The notes under the pieces: model-generated
Database searches by the model: none
The model's input: only the letters and a program-made list of their open reading frames with translations
Told to the model about the DNA's origin: nothing
Part shown: positions 48,391 to 64,000 of the stretch, piece by piece
Numbering within the stretch: the stretch's first letter is position 1
How the letters are laid out: each line of letters begins with the position of its first letter
Translations under genes and position numbers: made by a program
From: Klebsormidium nitens
Taxonomy: Eukaryota; Streptophyta; Klebsormidiophyceae; Klebsormidiales; Klebsormidiaceae
Direction: 5' to 3'
Assembly: GCA_000708835.1 (NCBI GenBank)
Contig: DF237089.1
Coordinates: 3,118-67,117 of the forward strand
Length of the DNA stretch: 64,000 nt

Positions 48391-49952
48391 AGTGCTTGTG
48401 TTGCTTCTTGCCAAGGGGAGCGCAATTTTTGACAAACTTGACACCGGACTGAGCGTATTAGAGTTGGTTGAAACATGAAGTGATTTTGCACCGCCAATTG
48501 GTGCAGGATGAATCAACAAATACCAATTATACGTCCTTTGCGTCAATGTAATGAGCCTTTCAAAGCCCCGACGCACAAAGATCCGTTATTGAGCATGGCA
48601 AAGTACAGAATACTTGAGCTATCAGAAACATAGAAAAGAATGGCGAGATCCTAAGCGCTGCCGTATGTGCCCTTGCAGGCTCAGAATTAGGTGATGCAAT
48701 GCATATTGGTACTAGCGCACGCGCGCTGGAGTAGTCCTAGTCATGTGCCATAATGAGTATATGGTATTCTCCGAATCCTATTGTCAGATGATATTCTAGC
48801 TTGAAACGGCGTTATATGCACCTTATTGTCCAAAGAACTTCCGAAAATGATTGTGCAGAATCATTTGGAGTTCTAATTGAACAATATGGGGTCCAAACCT
48901 TTCGAGAATGAAAGGCATGGATTTATGGTCTTGCCTATGGACTGTATGGACATGCATGTGAGCGCAACTTAATGAAGTTGTGATACGAAGTTGCGATCAT
49001 AATTGACAAAGTGGACAAGTGGTGTCCGACCCATGTCCGACGCTTCGAGAGTTTGCCGAATTTGTTCCGAGGCTGCGTTACAGCAAATTAAAACCTCGCG
49101 CTTACAAACATGCTGACAGAGCGCTAGCACTGCTTTGTATCTTGGATTTTACTACTACTTCGCCGGTACGTACACTACAGAAGCTCCAGTTGCAAGAATT
49201 GTTGCAACAACGATTCAACATGAGAGTTGGATCTGCAGTGCATCTAGAGGCGGCCGCATTCAACGATCGCTGTGGCATGCATGGCACGAATCGCACGATG
49301 GACGGCTCTCAAGCTGTATATCCTACCGTACACATTCAATGGAATTTGGTTCACTAAGTTCAAGGCTGGCGGTCCCAACCTTTATCTGAACCTCACGAGA
49401 AGGCTCGTAGGCGACTTCAAGCAGAAACGACGAGAAAATCAAGGTCCTCTTCGAGAGGAGCTATGACGGTTAGAAGATTAACGCATGGACGTGAGAGCTC
49501 GCTAGGATATTGCCAAACTTTTTGACTTGATTTAGCACTGCAAGTTCAGCACTGGCCAAGTTGATTGCAAAGTCATTCATTGAATGAATGATAGGAAGTG
49601 AACTTCTTATACTCAACCTGACTCCTGAGCCGTCCACTGCAACATTTGCTGAACGTTTCATCTGAACCGTCCAATGTGTCCAACTGTATTGCTAAAATCT
49701 GCTTGTCCAAAAAGTTGCACTGCAGACTGCAGCAGTAGACCTCTACAGTTTCTTCTCCACCTTGAACTTTCAGAGCAAGCGGCATAGGGGCGGCATAGGT
49801 CTCATTACATATCAATTCAATCTGGCGTAGAGTTGTTAGAAACGCTTCTAAGTTAGCAAAAAACGCATCGTACATTTGGTTTCACCAGGTGGCGCGTGTC
49901 TTCAACTTTCAGCTCCCATCGTTGCTCCAAGGGAATCCCTCTGTTCGCAGCA
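48391..49952. other. Spacer between PPD6 and CCT7
   Basis: No confirmed gene. Two weak open frames occur: plus 49281-49466 (listed separately) and minus 49875-49573, a 100-codon frame starting MYDAFFANLEAFLTTLRQIE with no known counterpart. The rest is AT-richer non-coding sequence. The CCT7 promoter should lie near the right end. Confidence 0.4.
49281..49466 (+). CDS. Possible small basic protein (61 aa), unknown
   Basis: ATGG context, 61 codons, TGA stop. The frame reads naturally: a short aromatic and hydrophobic segment (LKLYILPYTFNGIWF) followed by NLYLNLTRRLVGDFKQKRRE. It could be a small organellar membrane-associated protein or a chance frame. The GC-rich start (about 49250-49310) resembles exons here. 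No family is recognised and no flanking exon was found. Confidence 0.22.
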   Translation: MARIARWTALKLYILPYTFNGIWFTKFKAGGPNLYLNLTRRLVGDFKQKRRENQGPLREEL

Positions 49953-52900
49953 ATGAGCGCCATGATGGTAAGTGCGCATTAAGAGAAGGACAATCATTTG
50001 CAGACTGTTGTTTTGTAATCAAGCAGTGGTCAAAGTGCATGATGTTTAGTGGAGTCAAGGTGCTCGTCAATCGATTCATGGTTTTTATCATGTTCTGTTT
50101 TCCCTGCTCATTTGGTTGCCTCCTGTTTTGCAGCAACCCCAAATCATCCTCTTGAAAGAGGGGACTGATACTTCGCAAGGCAAGGCTCAATTGATCAGCA
50201 ACATCAATGCGTGCGTGGCCGTTGTGGATGCGATCCGTACGACGTTAGGGCCGCGGGGCATGGATAAGTTGGTCCATGATGACAAGGGGACCACAACCAT
50301 CTCCAATGATGGAGCCACAATCATGCGCCTTCTGGAAATCGTTCACCCAGCTGCTAAGACGCTGGTCGATATAGCCAGGTCGCAAGATTCTGAGGTGCGC
50401 TCTGCTCAATCTGCTTAAAGACAGTCTTTTGTTGCTCATTTGTCAGCCAGAATGACATTGAACTCAAGCAACCATTGCACCACCGCAAATTTTGCAAGTT
50501 CAGTGGCTCAATATGAGATTTTGAGCAAGCGTCCAGAGGCCTCCCTTTGTGTGGATGCTCCACTTGGTGTACTTGTGCGGCATCAAGCCATGCCACTACA
50601 CCACCATCGGAAGACCAAGCTGAATCCAGTTTTGCATTTTATATAGGATCCTTCTGTGAGCAGACACAATCTTGGTAATGATGCGTCTGCAACTAGCTAA
50701 GGAACTTGCCGATGCAAGTTAGAAGTCAAAGTAATACGCAGCTTTCTTTGATCAGCACAGCTAAACAACAAGATCATCGGCGCGTGGCATACACTTTCAC
50801 TGTGTTTCCCCTTTGTCATTTTTAATGTGGCGTCTTGCAGGTGGGAGATGGGACTACCACCGTGGTCTTGCTGGCAGGGGAGTTCTTGCGGGAGGCCAAG
50901 CCGTTCATTGAGGACGGGGTGCACCCGCAGCTCATCATCCGCGCCTTCAGGACGGCTGCTCACCTGGTGAGGCGCTAACCATCTTGACATCTGTGATTGT
51001 GGTGGTGAAGCAAGCGGTGTCGTGTACCATCATTTGCCAACAAGCAGATTTCGGCCTTTGATCCTCACGACGGAGCAGGATATTGAAGGTAATCTGATCA
51101 CGTCAAAATCCAAGCTGACAGCATCGCAGGATGTTCCCAGCAGCTTTTGGGCGGTTGGGTGGATGCTGCCACCAAAAGCTCGCAGCTTTCTGGATGTGAC
51201 ATAGGAAGACTCAGCACCTTACCGGCTGCAAGACCCTTGAAGTCCAATTGCGATGAGAACCTCCAGTTGAGATTGAGTGGTGCTAAGACGGGGAAATGAC
51301 AGGAACGGAGGCAGGATTTTGTGGCTCTTGGAGGGACTTTTTCAATTTTCACAAATCCATCTTGGTGTGAGGTGTGTCGCTGATGTTTTCCTCTGCGGCA
51401 GGCTGTTCTCAAGACAAAAGAGCTGGCCATCAGCATCGAGGGCAAGGACCGCGAGGACAGGAACCAGCTGCTGCAGAAGTGTGCAGCCACCACGCTGAAC
51501 TCGAAACTGATAGGGGGGGAGAAGGAGTTCTTCTCAAAGATGGTGGTGGATGCCGTTTCGATGCTAGATGAGGATGTGCGGCTGAGCATGATTGGGGTCA
51601 AGAAGGTGAGCGGTTGCTCACAAGTGGGATGGTGCGCACACGTGAAAGGACGACCAGGACTGGCCGTTGAGATGCAGAGTATGCGTTCAACGAGCCAACC
51701 ATGTGAAAACAGTTGCTTGCCAATCATTCCCCCCTTTCAGAGGCTCTGGTACAACAGGAGGTATGTCAAGCATAAAGTCCTTTTCTGCGGGATAGATTCG
51801 CCTGGGTCCGGCTCTCAATGATGATTTGGACGGCGGAGTCGTCGCTTATGCATAGGATGAGATGACACTCGTCCACTAACCTTGTTTGACGGTGTTGTCT
51901 CAGGTGCAAGGGGGCACCATGCGCGACTCGTTCCTGGTGCAGGGGGTGGCGTTCAAGAAGACCTTCTCATACGCAGGCTTTGAGCAGCAGCCCAAAAACT
52001 TTGAGGATGCCAAGATTCTGCTTTTGAACCTGGAGCTAGAGCTCAAGTCGGAAAAGGAGAATGCGGAAGTCAGGTAATTCTCGCACCCGCTGCAGACAAA
52101 GCTTCTGCAGTGGACTCAAACCGTCCTGGCCTGCCTGTATCTTTGCGAACTCCTTTGATTGATCTGGCTTCAAGCGTACACTTTTAGAATCGGAAGTCGT
52201 TTTTTACCCCATGCTTCCCCCATCAACTGCGGTGGTAGGTTCGGGGATTGAATTGCTTGGAGTGTAGACTTGCTTCAACTGATTTGGCTTGGGCCGTGTT
52301 TGCAGGTTAACTGACCCCGCTCAATACCAGTCCATAGTGGATGCGGAGTGGAACATCATTTATGACAAGCTGGATAAGTGCGTCAAAAGTGGGGCCAAAG
52401 TCGTCCTGTCTCGTCTGGCCATCGGAGACCTGGCAACACAGGTGGGGCACCTGTCTTCTTACGAACGCTTTTGATGAGTGGACGCTTCCTGTTGGGATTG
52501 TATTCTGTCATCTCTGCAGGCTTGTTGTCGTCGATAAACTTTGCGCTTGGATTCTGAATCATCAAAATTGGAAGAATCCGTTAGAAAGTGGCGAATCGGG
52601 AGTCCCTATCCTTCAGTCGTTCGTAGTAGATAGCCGCAGGTAGTAGGCAGTAGGCGTCAGCAAAAGGGGTGGCCCAAGGACTTGAGTACAGGGCAGCTGT
52701 CCTTTGATTTGTTTGTCCAAAGAGACTGCAGCTTGACAAACTCCGAAACACAACTTCTTCGGATGAGTTCAGGTCGTCCTGAGTTTGAGCTGCACTCTTA
52801 TCAAGCGACTATGGTTCCTGACGGGCAGACGGTAGAACCTCATTTGCGAGATTTGAAGACAGATTGAGACAACCGTCATGGGTGATGCGCACTGATTAGC

Positions 52901-54933
52901 TCAGTGCAAGAGAAGCAGTTTGGACGAGATCGTTGACTCTGTTCCGGCTGTGTGCAGTACTTTGCGGACCGGGATATCTTCTGCGCGGGCCGCGTGGCGG
53001 AGGACGACCTGCAGCGGGTGGCGAGCGCGACGGGCGCGCAGGTGCAGACGACGGTGAACAACCTGGTGCCGGAAGTGCTCGGCTTCTGCCAGCACTTCGA
53101 GGAGCGCCAGGTCGGCAGCGAGCGCTTCAACATCTTCACCGGCTGCACGCAGGCAAAGACCGCCACCATCGTGCTCCGGGGAGGCGCGGAACAGGTGCGT
53201 TCACTTGTCGCCACAGCAATGGAACGATTCTGCACTCAGAGCTCCAATTTGTGAAGATTGCTAAGGTTCGTTATCGTCTATATTGCTTTCTCCATTTATG
53301 CATCGAGATTCATACCGCTTACTCTTGACATGAAAAGAAGGACGACTTGTAAGTACTTCGTGGTTCTGAGTCTTTCACAATACAGTCAGCTTCTGTCGAC
53401 AATCGTTATTCAGTATGGTTTGAAGTGACCCTATGCAGACACGACTGCCTTGCAACCTCCTTTGAGCTGCGAATGGTTGAAGAATGTGGCCCGCTTTCAG
53501 GATGAGCCCGTAAGACCTCGCAAGATTGCCACCAGCTACGCCCGTCATCAGTTCCCTGGCTGCGCTCTAACATTCAATCCCATCATGTGCGTGTGCAGTT
53601 CATTGCGGAGGCTGAGCGCAGCCTTCACGATGCAATCATGATTGTGCGGCGCGCAATCAAGAACCAGGCGGTGGTGCCAGGTGGGGGTGCGATCGACATG
53701 GAGGTCAGCCGGCACCTGCGCAACTACGCGCGCGGCATAGCGGGCAAGGCGCAGCTCTTCATCAACGCGTACGCAAAAGCATTGGAGGTCATTCCGCGCC
53801 AGCTGTGCGACAACGCGGGCTTCGATGCGACCGACGTGCTCAACAAGCTCAGGCAGAAACACTCCCTACCCTCAGGTGAGCAGTGCTGGGACACAATCTC
53901 CTAAGAAGCTTTGGAGTATGTGCTCCGAAGCTCCTTACGTTACATTGAAGGGGCCTTCGCTGTGAGATGCTTTATTTGCTTTACCATCTGGCAAACTTCA
54001 AATTAGGCAGCTGGTTCCCGAGGTCCGGACTCGACCGTCCCTAATCACGACTGCACTGTCCGACGGACGTTCCTTTACTCGGAAATCTTGACCTTCTTAT
54101 GTGTTGACATGATGAGCGGCTTATGGGGAGTGGTGCACTGAGGGCTTTGCTCTGCGTGTAGGCGAGGGGGCGCACTACGGGGTGGACATCGACACGGGCG
54201 GGATCACGGACACGTACGAGGCTTTCGTGTGGGAGCCGTCCGTGGTCAAGGTCAACGCGTTCAACGCAGCCACCGAGGCCGCCTGCCTCGTGCTCAGCGT
54301 GGATGAAACCATCAGGAACCCACGGGTAAGCGCAAGAAAGCTGTTGACCAAGGAAGCCGGCAAAAGTGGAAGCTGTAAATTGAGTTAAGGGCAGGCTACC
54401 CATCAGCCAGGTTCCCGGACTCATCAAACTCACATATTAGACTGAATCCACCTTCGTGCAGCGCTATGCGCCTGTGCGGACGCCTCGGCTCATCGTATTG
54501 ATTTAGTCCAGAGTTGTGGGTCTCTTTTTTGGCATACCTGCGATTTGGTGGCTGGCCTATCGCCAAAGAGCGTGGAATGCTTCCTGAGCTTCGCGTTTCT
54601 TGCGCTGTTTGCCTTGGATACTGACTCCAATTCCTTTGCTCAAATACGCTGGATTTTGCTGCAATTGAAAAAGCAAGGTGCTTCGGATTTGGCTGATCGG
54701 ACATGGAACTTGCAAAGAAGTCGTGCGCATTTCGATGTAGGTGGTCAATGTGACATGCAGAAAGCTGTCTCGACGGAAAGGCCTCGGGCCGCTACCTTTG
54801 CTGATTTGTCCCATCCTTTGTGTCCTTGCAGTCGTCTCAACCTGGCGACGATGGCATGGCAGGAATGCAAATGCCGGGACGAGGCCGCGGAGGAGGCATG
54901 CGTGGACGGGGGAGAGGGATGCGGAGGCGTTAG
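49953..54933 (+). CDS. CCT7: T-complex protein 1 subunit eta (CCT7)
   Basis: CCT7 is one of eight subunits of the cytosolic CCT/TRiC chaperonin ring, which folds actin and tubulin using ATP. Ten exons close in phase (563 aa, usual length): 49953-49967 (only 15 bases, MSAMM), 50134-50394, 50841-50966, 51402-51605, 51904-52073, 52306-52441, 52958-53194, 53599-53875, 54162-54325 and 54832-54933. Family sequence is continuous: [28 protein letters not shown] (nucleotide binding), [97 protein letters not shown] and [20 protein letters not shown]. The C-terminus is Gly/Arg-rich and ends MRRR, as in plant CCT7. Neighbours are PPD6 in tandem and GH1 converging. Confidence 0.97.
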
Positions 54934-55844
54934 GCATGGTCGAAAAATCAGACTGAGTACTGGCTAAAATGGGCGAAGACGATCTTCGAAGTATGCCATG
55001 ATGCAACTAAATCACTTTTGGTGACCAATGTGTCTCACATTTCCTGCTTTCAACATCAAAGCATGTTACTGCTTCCGAAGTTTACCAAGATCGACGAACT
55101 TGTTTGGTGGCTTGCAAGAATCAACGAGTACGTGTGAATCTTTCCTTTACACAAATGATTGCCGGCGAAAGCTTTCAGGCTGTAGGCGTACACGACGTCC
55201 TCCAGCCTGCGCTTCCTTGAAATTGGGATACTGACTTACTTCTAGCTTAGACCAACACTGCGCTATAATTTCACTTCATTGCATCCGACCTCCTCGTGCA
55301 CGCATATGCATGCTATAGATGTTGCATGCAGCAAATAGTGCAATTGTAATTTGCTGGTTCGTGTCAAGTGCATGGCCGGCGGCATGGATTTCAGATATGC
55401 ACATGCACATGTCGCCCACCACTTTCTTATAGAGAGCTTATACCGTATGATCCCGCGCGCCAGCCAGGTTTCGGGCCGGCTGTTCGAGCTGCAGCTACAC
55501 TCTTGATGTGAACTGAAAAAACGCCGGGCCTGTCCCGTCAACTATTGAAGACAGATTTAACATGCTCTTCGGCGTGATGGCCGCCAGGCAATCAGCTTTC
55601 GTGGATGCACAGACCTGGCCTGTGTTTTCAAATTATAAATCCAAGTCAATCGGCAGCTATCTGCAAACGTTCTAGGCTGAGCACTGCGCAGTACATACCT
55701 TTGCATTGAATGTGATCGAGTAATCACAAGACAATGCCAACTCGTTGCAATCTCCGCCTGTTAAGAGGTTTCAGCAGTCACTAATAACAGTTCAAGTTGA
55801 CCGAGACCTGTCTGCTTGCTGCGTGCTTCATTCTAGCGTGCCGT
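54934..55844. other. Spacer between converging CCT7 and GH1 genes
   Basis: About 0.9 kb holding the 3' flanks of both genes. I see no exon, RNA gene or repeat of note. ATGCAT-type strings cluster near 55305-55330 and 55395-55410. Confidence 0.5.
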
Positions 55845-60424
<4,580 letters not shown>

Positions 60425-60694
60425 GAAATTTTGCTACAGGGTTTCTTTCCTTCCAGCCTAGTCAGGGTTTTGCTATTTGGGGTTTGGAGTTTCCCATGCA
60501 GGACTTCCCCTTTACGGCAGCCTTCGGTTGCCTCGTCAGCATCTGCTAGGATTTTGAACTGTGCAGTGTGAGAAGCTAGTGTTGAATGTTCTCTTGTTGT
60601 GGGGAGAGCGTCCCCAGACGGCTGGAAGCAACCCTTTGCTTCAACTGTTGCATCTTCTTGTTTGTGGACTTGCCTTGCACGAACAAAAGGAAGG
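60425..60694. promoter_or_regulatory. Short divergent promoter region, GH1 / ACX4-like
   Basis: Only about 270 bases lie between the first GH1 ATG and the likely first ATG of the acyl-CoA oxidase gene (about 340 if Met25 of GH1 is used). No clear TATA box is visible. Both genes probably share this region for transcription initiation. Confidence 0.4.
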
Positions 60695-63600
60695 ATGGAC
60701 CGACTTCGCGTGTTGGCCCGGCACCTGCGGCCCGAGGAGTCTGCTGGCGCTGAGCAAAGTAAGTGTTCAAAGCCTTTCGCAGCTTTAGGCTTGATGCCCT
60801 TGCCAGAGATGTATGCAGGTCAATTGGGGACTGTTGCAAAATTGGCAGATGCAGCTGAGCAAGGATAGTTCCACACTTTTATTCTATTGGTCTGCAGCTT
60901 TGACTGTTGACGCGCACGGCTCTACAGGAAGAAGTTCCTTCCAACAGAAGCTTACTTGCTGACACAAGTGCGCTTTGCCCCAGCCGCAGTTGCTCCTTCA
61001 AGTACCTCAGCACCTGGGGCATATGTGGAAAGAGGGGCAGATTTTGTGCCAGCCGATGATATCACAATCAAGTTCCCCCAGGCAACTCCTGCTTCCTCAT
61101 TCCCAAAGTCTGGTAAGCACAAAAGGATTATACTAGGGAACATCGCTGCTGCTATGAAAGTGCTAAATATTTGACTGTTGTAGAACTCTTTGGGGTGTTG
61201 CTCCTAAAGGAGCTGTAATGCCTACTCCATTGTGGCGCGCATGCTGCGGCTAAAGAATTTATATAAGCCCCTGTTTCGTTCATTGGCCAGATGTGATTCA
61301 GTGAGGACAAAGCCAGCATGACTTTTCCCTAGTTTGCAGTGTCCGACTACTTCCAGTTTGACGATCTCCTGACACCCGAAGAGCGAGCACTGCGGGTGAA
61401 GGTCCGAGCATTCATGGAGAAGGAAGTCGCTCCCATCATCTGTGTAAGTTCCAGAGGGCCACCACCCTAGGGATCATGGCTCACAAGCATGTACTTTGGC
61501 TTTGTCTGGGCGGGAGCACATGCTCCCGCCCAGAAGTTGTAGGGACGAGGCCACTCTATTACCGTATGAGCAATCCGATTTACGTTTAGACCCTCTGTGT
61601 CGTTATGCTGTTCAGGGCTACTGGGAGCGGGCGGAGTTTCCCTTTCAACTTATCCCCAAGATGGCCAAGCTCAATGTGGCAGGTTTCACGATCCAAGTGA
61701 GCAAGCCAGCAGGACGAGCCCTCTGTTCAATTCAACGGGCCCGACTCGTCTGGGTTCCGGTGTAGCAATTGCATGTTAAAAACAATCTTAACTGTAGTTC
61801 CTTGCTGCATTCCATCCGTTGATGCATCCTCTTCCGGTGGGCCGCAGTCATCTGATAACAGAAGCTCGAGATAGTTGTGCACATTAGCGAAGGCTCACGC
61901 GCTTGATAACGTCCATCCACAGGGCTATGGGTGTCCTGGCATGTCGACAGTGGCGGCTGCCATGGTGAGCGGCAACACACTCCCCTTGTTTGTTGATTCT
62001 CATGGAGTGGAATTTGCAGTGTTGTACTGGCGAGTCTCCACACCTTGTGTTGTTTGCCTGGTCGTGTGCCTCTGTCTAGAACTGATTGGGCTTGGGCCTT
62101 GTTGTGTCTTGCGGAGTGTACAACAATTTCGGACCAGAGAATTCTGCGAATCTGTTTCTTTGAGTTCTCTGGTCGAGCGCGACACTTCAACCAGCCCCTT
62201 CCTTCTAAGCAAACCATCTTCTTTTCCAGGTCGTATCGGAGGTTGCTCGGGTTGATGCATCCATGTCTACCTTCATCATGGTGCACACGTCCCTGGCCAT
62301 GAGCACCATCGGTGAGCAACTGCCGCGGAAACACTACACATTCAGGCAGTGCCAAGGGAAATTCCGATGAGGCGCAGAATGTGGACAGGGCAACCACGGC
62401 AATTGTTTTGTAGACAGTCTCATTCTTCCATCGGACCGATGAAACATGCCGCGGCGTTTTCTGTCTTATTACGGCTCGAACTTCGCACGTGTGAAGGCTG
62501 AAAGGTGACAATGACACAACGACTGCTGTGTCAGTCGTTGAAAGATGCCGCACAGTAAAGTCATCGTTGTCCGCAGAGTCGTGGGTCCGTTCTGACGTCG
62601 TCATTTCTTGATGCAGCGATGTTGGGGAGTGAAGAGCAGAAGCAGCGCTACCTGCCATCGCTGGCACGCCTGGACGGGGTTGCTTGCTGGGTGAGGAAAG
62701 GGAACAACTTCAAAGGGGTGTCTCGTCTCTACTTTTCTACGAATGTTGCGGCCCTTGGAGAAGGTCTGGCACGAGTCGACTTTCATGAAAGTGCTTTCGA
62801 TCTACATTCGGGAATCGTATACAACGAGGCTTCACGCCTCATCTTTCGACGATTCGAATAGATGTGTCTGTCATACTGCAGTTTAGCTTTCCCTCCCAGC
62901 CGCAATTGTCTGAGCGCGGATCACACGTTTAGAAGCAGATTCTTTATCTGTCAACTACAACTGGGGTTCGAACGCCCAGCTCGTACCACTTGCAGGGTCT
63001 GACCGAGCCCGATTATGGAAGCGATGCAAGCTCCCTCAACACCACGGCAACGAGAGTGGAGGGCGGTTGGGTGCTCAATGGGCAGAAACGTTGGATAGGC
63101 AACAGCACCTTTGCTGACGTGGCAGTCATCTTTGCCCGAAGCAAAGTCGACAACCAGATCAACGGGTGAGGCCAACGACCGTGTCGCTGAGCGCTCCCTA
63201 GCATGATTTTACAGCCGGTGCTATCAAAAGACAGGCTTTCATCAAAGCCCAATTCACTCTCGTTAGGAGTGGCCTGGACCCCTTTTGTCGAAGTCGGCGT
63301 TGAGCTGACGGCTCAGCTGGAATAAGGTGCATGTTTCTGGGCCTCGAGAGAAGATGCTAACAGTGTCTTGGTGCACTTTGCCAGCTTTATCGTGAAGAAA
63401 GGCACGGCGGGCTACCGAGCAGAGAAGATGGAGAACAAGGTGGGCCCGCCTCTCGAACCTACAAAATGAACGTCGGCCGACAATCTTTCTGCGCCGATTC
63501 ATTTGCTGGTCCGATTCGTGCACTGTGAGATTTTAGAATTTTGTCTGCTTTTCGTAAGAATGCTGACGGGTTCTGCTTCGCAGATCGGGCTGCGGTGCGT

Positions 63601-64000
63601 CCAGAACGGTGACATCACGTTACAGAACGTCTTTGTACCGGACGAGGACCGCCTCACCGGCGTCAACTCCTTCAAAGACACCAACAAGGTGGGCACTGAG
63701 TATCGGTGCAAACTCTTGACAGCGTCCGGTCGAACCACTTACCTCCTGCCCTTCGCGGGATGTGCCAGCCTCTACACGTCACCTTTGCTACTGGGAAGGT
63801 GCTTCATCCCCACTTAGCTCTCATCAAAGGCAGAGGGGGCGCGGGGCGCTGTTTTCGCTTCTGTAAGCAACCTCGGTCACCCGAAGTTTCAAGAGGAAAC
63901 AGGTTGTGGCCCCTTCTCAAGCGGCCATGCGGGTCCCCTAAGATGACCAAACGAGAGTGGTGTTTTTTATTTGATCTCGTAATCTCCGTTGCAGGTGCTG
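60695..64000 (+). CDS. ACX4: Peroxisomal acyl-CoA oxidase, ACX4 (short-chain) type; 3' partial
   Basis: ACX4 carries out the first, FAD-dependent step of short-chain acyl-CoA beta-oxidation in peroxisomes. Well-supported exons: 60928-61112, 61340-61443, 61616-61696, 61923-61964, 62230-62311, 62617-62690, 62996-63165, 63385-63439, 63584-63688 and 63995 past the edge. Sequence follows the plant ACX4 family: [123 protein letters not shown] and [12 protein letters not shown]. The flavin-binding part is present; the catalytic Glu and the peroxisomal C-terminus lie beyond the window. The 5' end is unresolved. The natural first exon is 60695-60758 (ATG in good context, [18 protein letters not shown], donor GTAAGT), but it leaves one base where exon 2 needs two. 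Confidence 0.92.

Noticed and set aside
61258-61265. TATATAAG inside an intron of the acyl-CoA oxidase gene
   Set aside because: A downstream promoter would skip the conserved FPQATPAS segment encoded upstream, so it is more likely a chance AT-rich string.
62960-62985. GGTTCGAA string resembling a tRNA T-loop
   Set aside because: There is no acceptor stem, D-arm or anticodon arm at the right distances; it lies in an intron just before an acyl-CoA oxidase exon.

Overview
This is a window of a eukaryotic nuclear genome. The genes are intron-rich: most introns are GT-AG, two are GC-AG, and the exons are short, GC-rich and phase-consistent. The gene content is that of the green (plant) lineage: an MLO membrane protein, a PsbP-domain thylakoid-lumen protein, a GH1 beta-glucosidase, an ACX4-type peroxisomal acyl-CoA oxidase, a CCT chaperonin subunit, an ABCG half transporter and a PhoD phosphatase. 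PhoD together with MLO and a nuclear TilS suggests a streptophyte alga (a Klebsormidium-like charophyte is my best guess) rather than a seed plant. That assignment is inference. Almost every gene had to be assembled by hand from exons. In the eight main genes (PhoD, ABCG, LOX-like, MLO, PPD6, CCT7, GH1 and the 72-aa gene) all splice phases close exactly.

Layout. 1-3.2 kb: unresolved, with one short exon that looks like a 1-Cys peroxiredoxin active site. 3.2-9.3 kb (-): 8-exon PhoD-type phosphatase with a Pro/Thr/Ala tail. 9.3-13.0 kb: repeat-rich divergent intergenic region with a foldback element, a GTAC/ACCGGT-rich stretch and a near-perfect long hairpin. 13.0-21.1 kb (+): ABCG half transporter. 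21.4-27.2 kb (+): membrane-anchored lipoxygenase-like protein that keeps the three iron-binding His but lacks the Asn and C-terminal Ile ligands; its first exon can also be spliced in frame to the ABCG gene. 27.2-30.2 kb: mostly empty, with a 14-bp minisatellite and a possible small one-pass membrane protein. 30.2-33.2 kb (+): organellar-type tRNA(Ile)-lysidine synthase. 34.4-35.3 kb (-): a small three-exon gene (72 aa) with no recognised family. 35.5-38.4 kb: nothing recognised. 38.4-44.6 kb (-): 15-exon MLO. 45.2-48.4 kb (+): PsbP-domain protein (PPD6-like). 50.0-54.9 kb (+): CCT7 (chaperonin eta). 55.8-60.4 kb (-): 11-exon GH1 glycosidase. 60.7-64.0 kb (+): ACX4-like acyl-CoA oxidase, running off the right edge.

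The neighbours have no obvious shared pathway; this is an ordinary nuclear gene neighbourhood. Two head-to-head pairs (MLO/PPD6, 630 bp apart; GH1/ACX4, about 270 bp apart) may share promoters. The most unusual item is the ABCG / membrane-anchored degenerate lipoxygenase pair, which is either a tandem pair or one fused protein.
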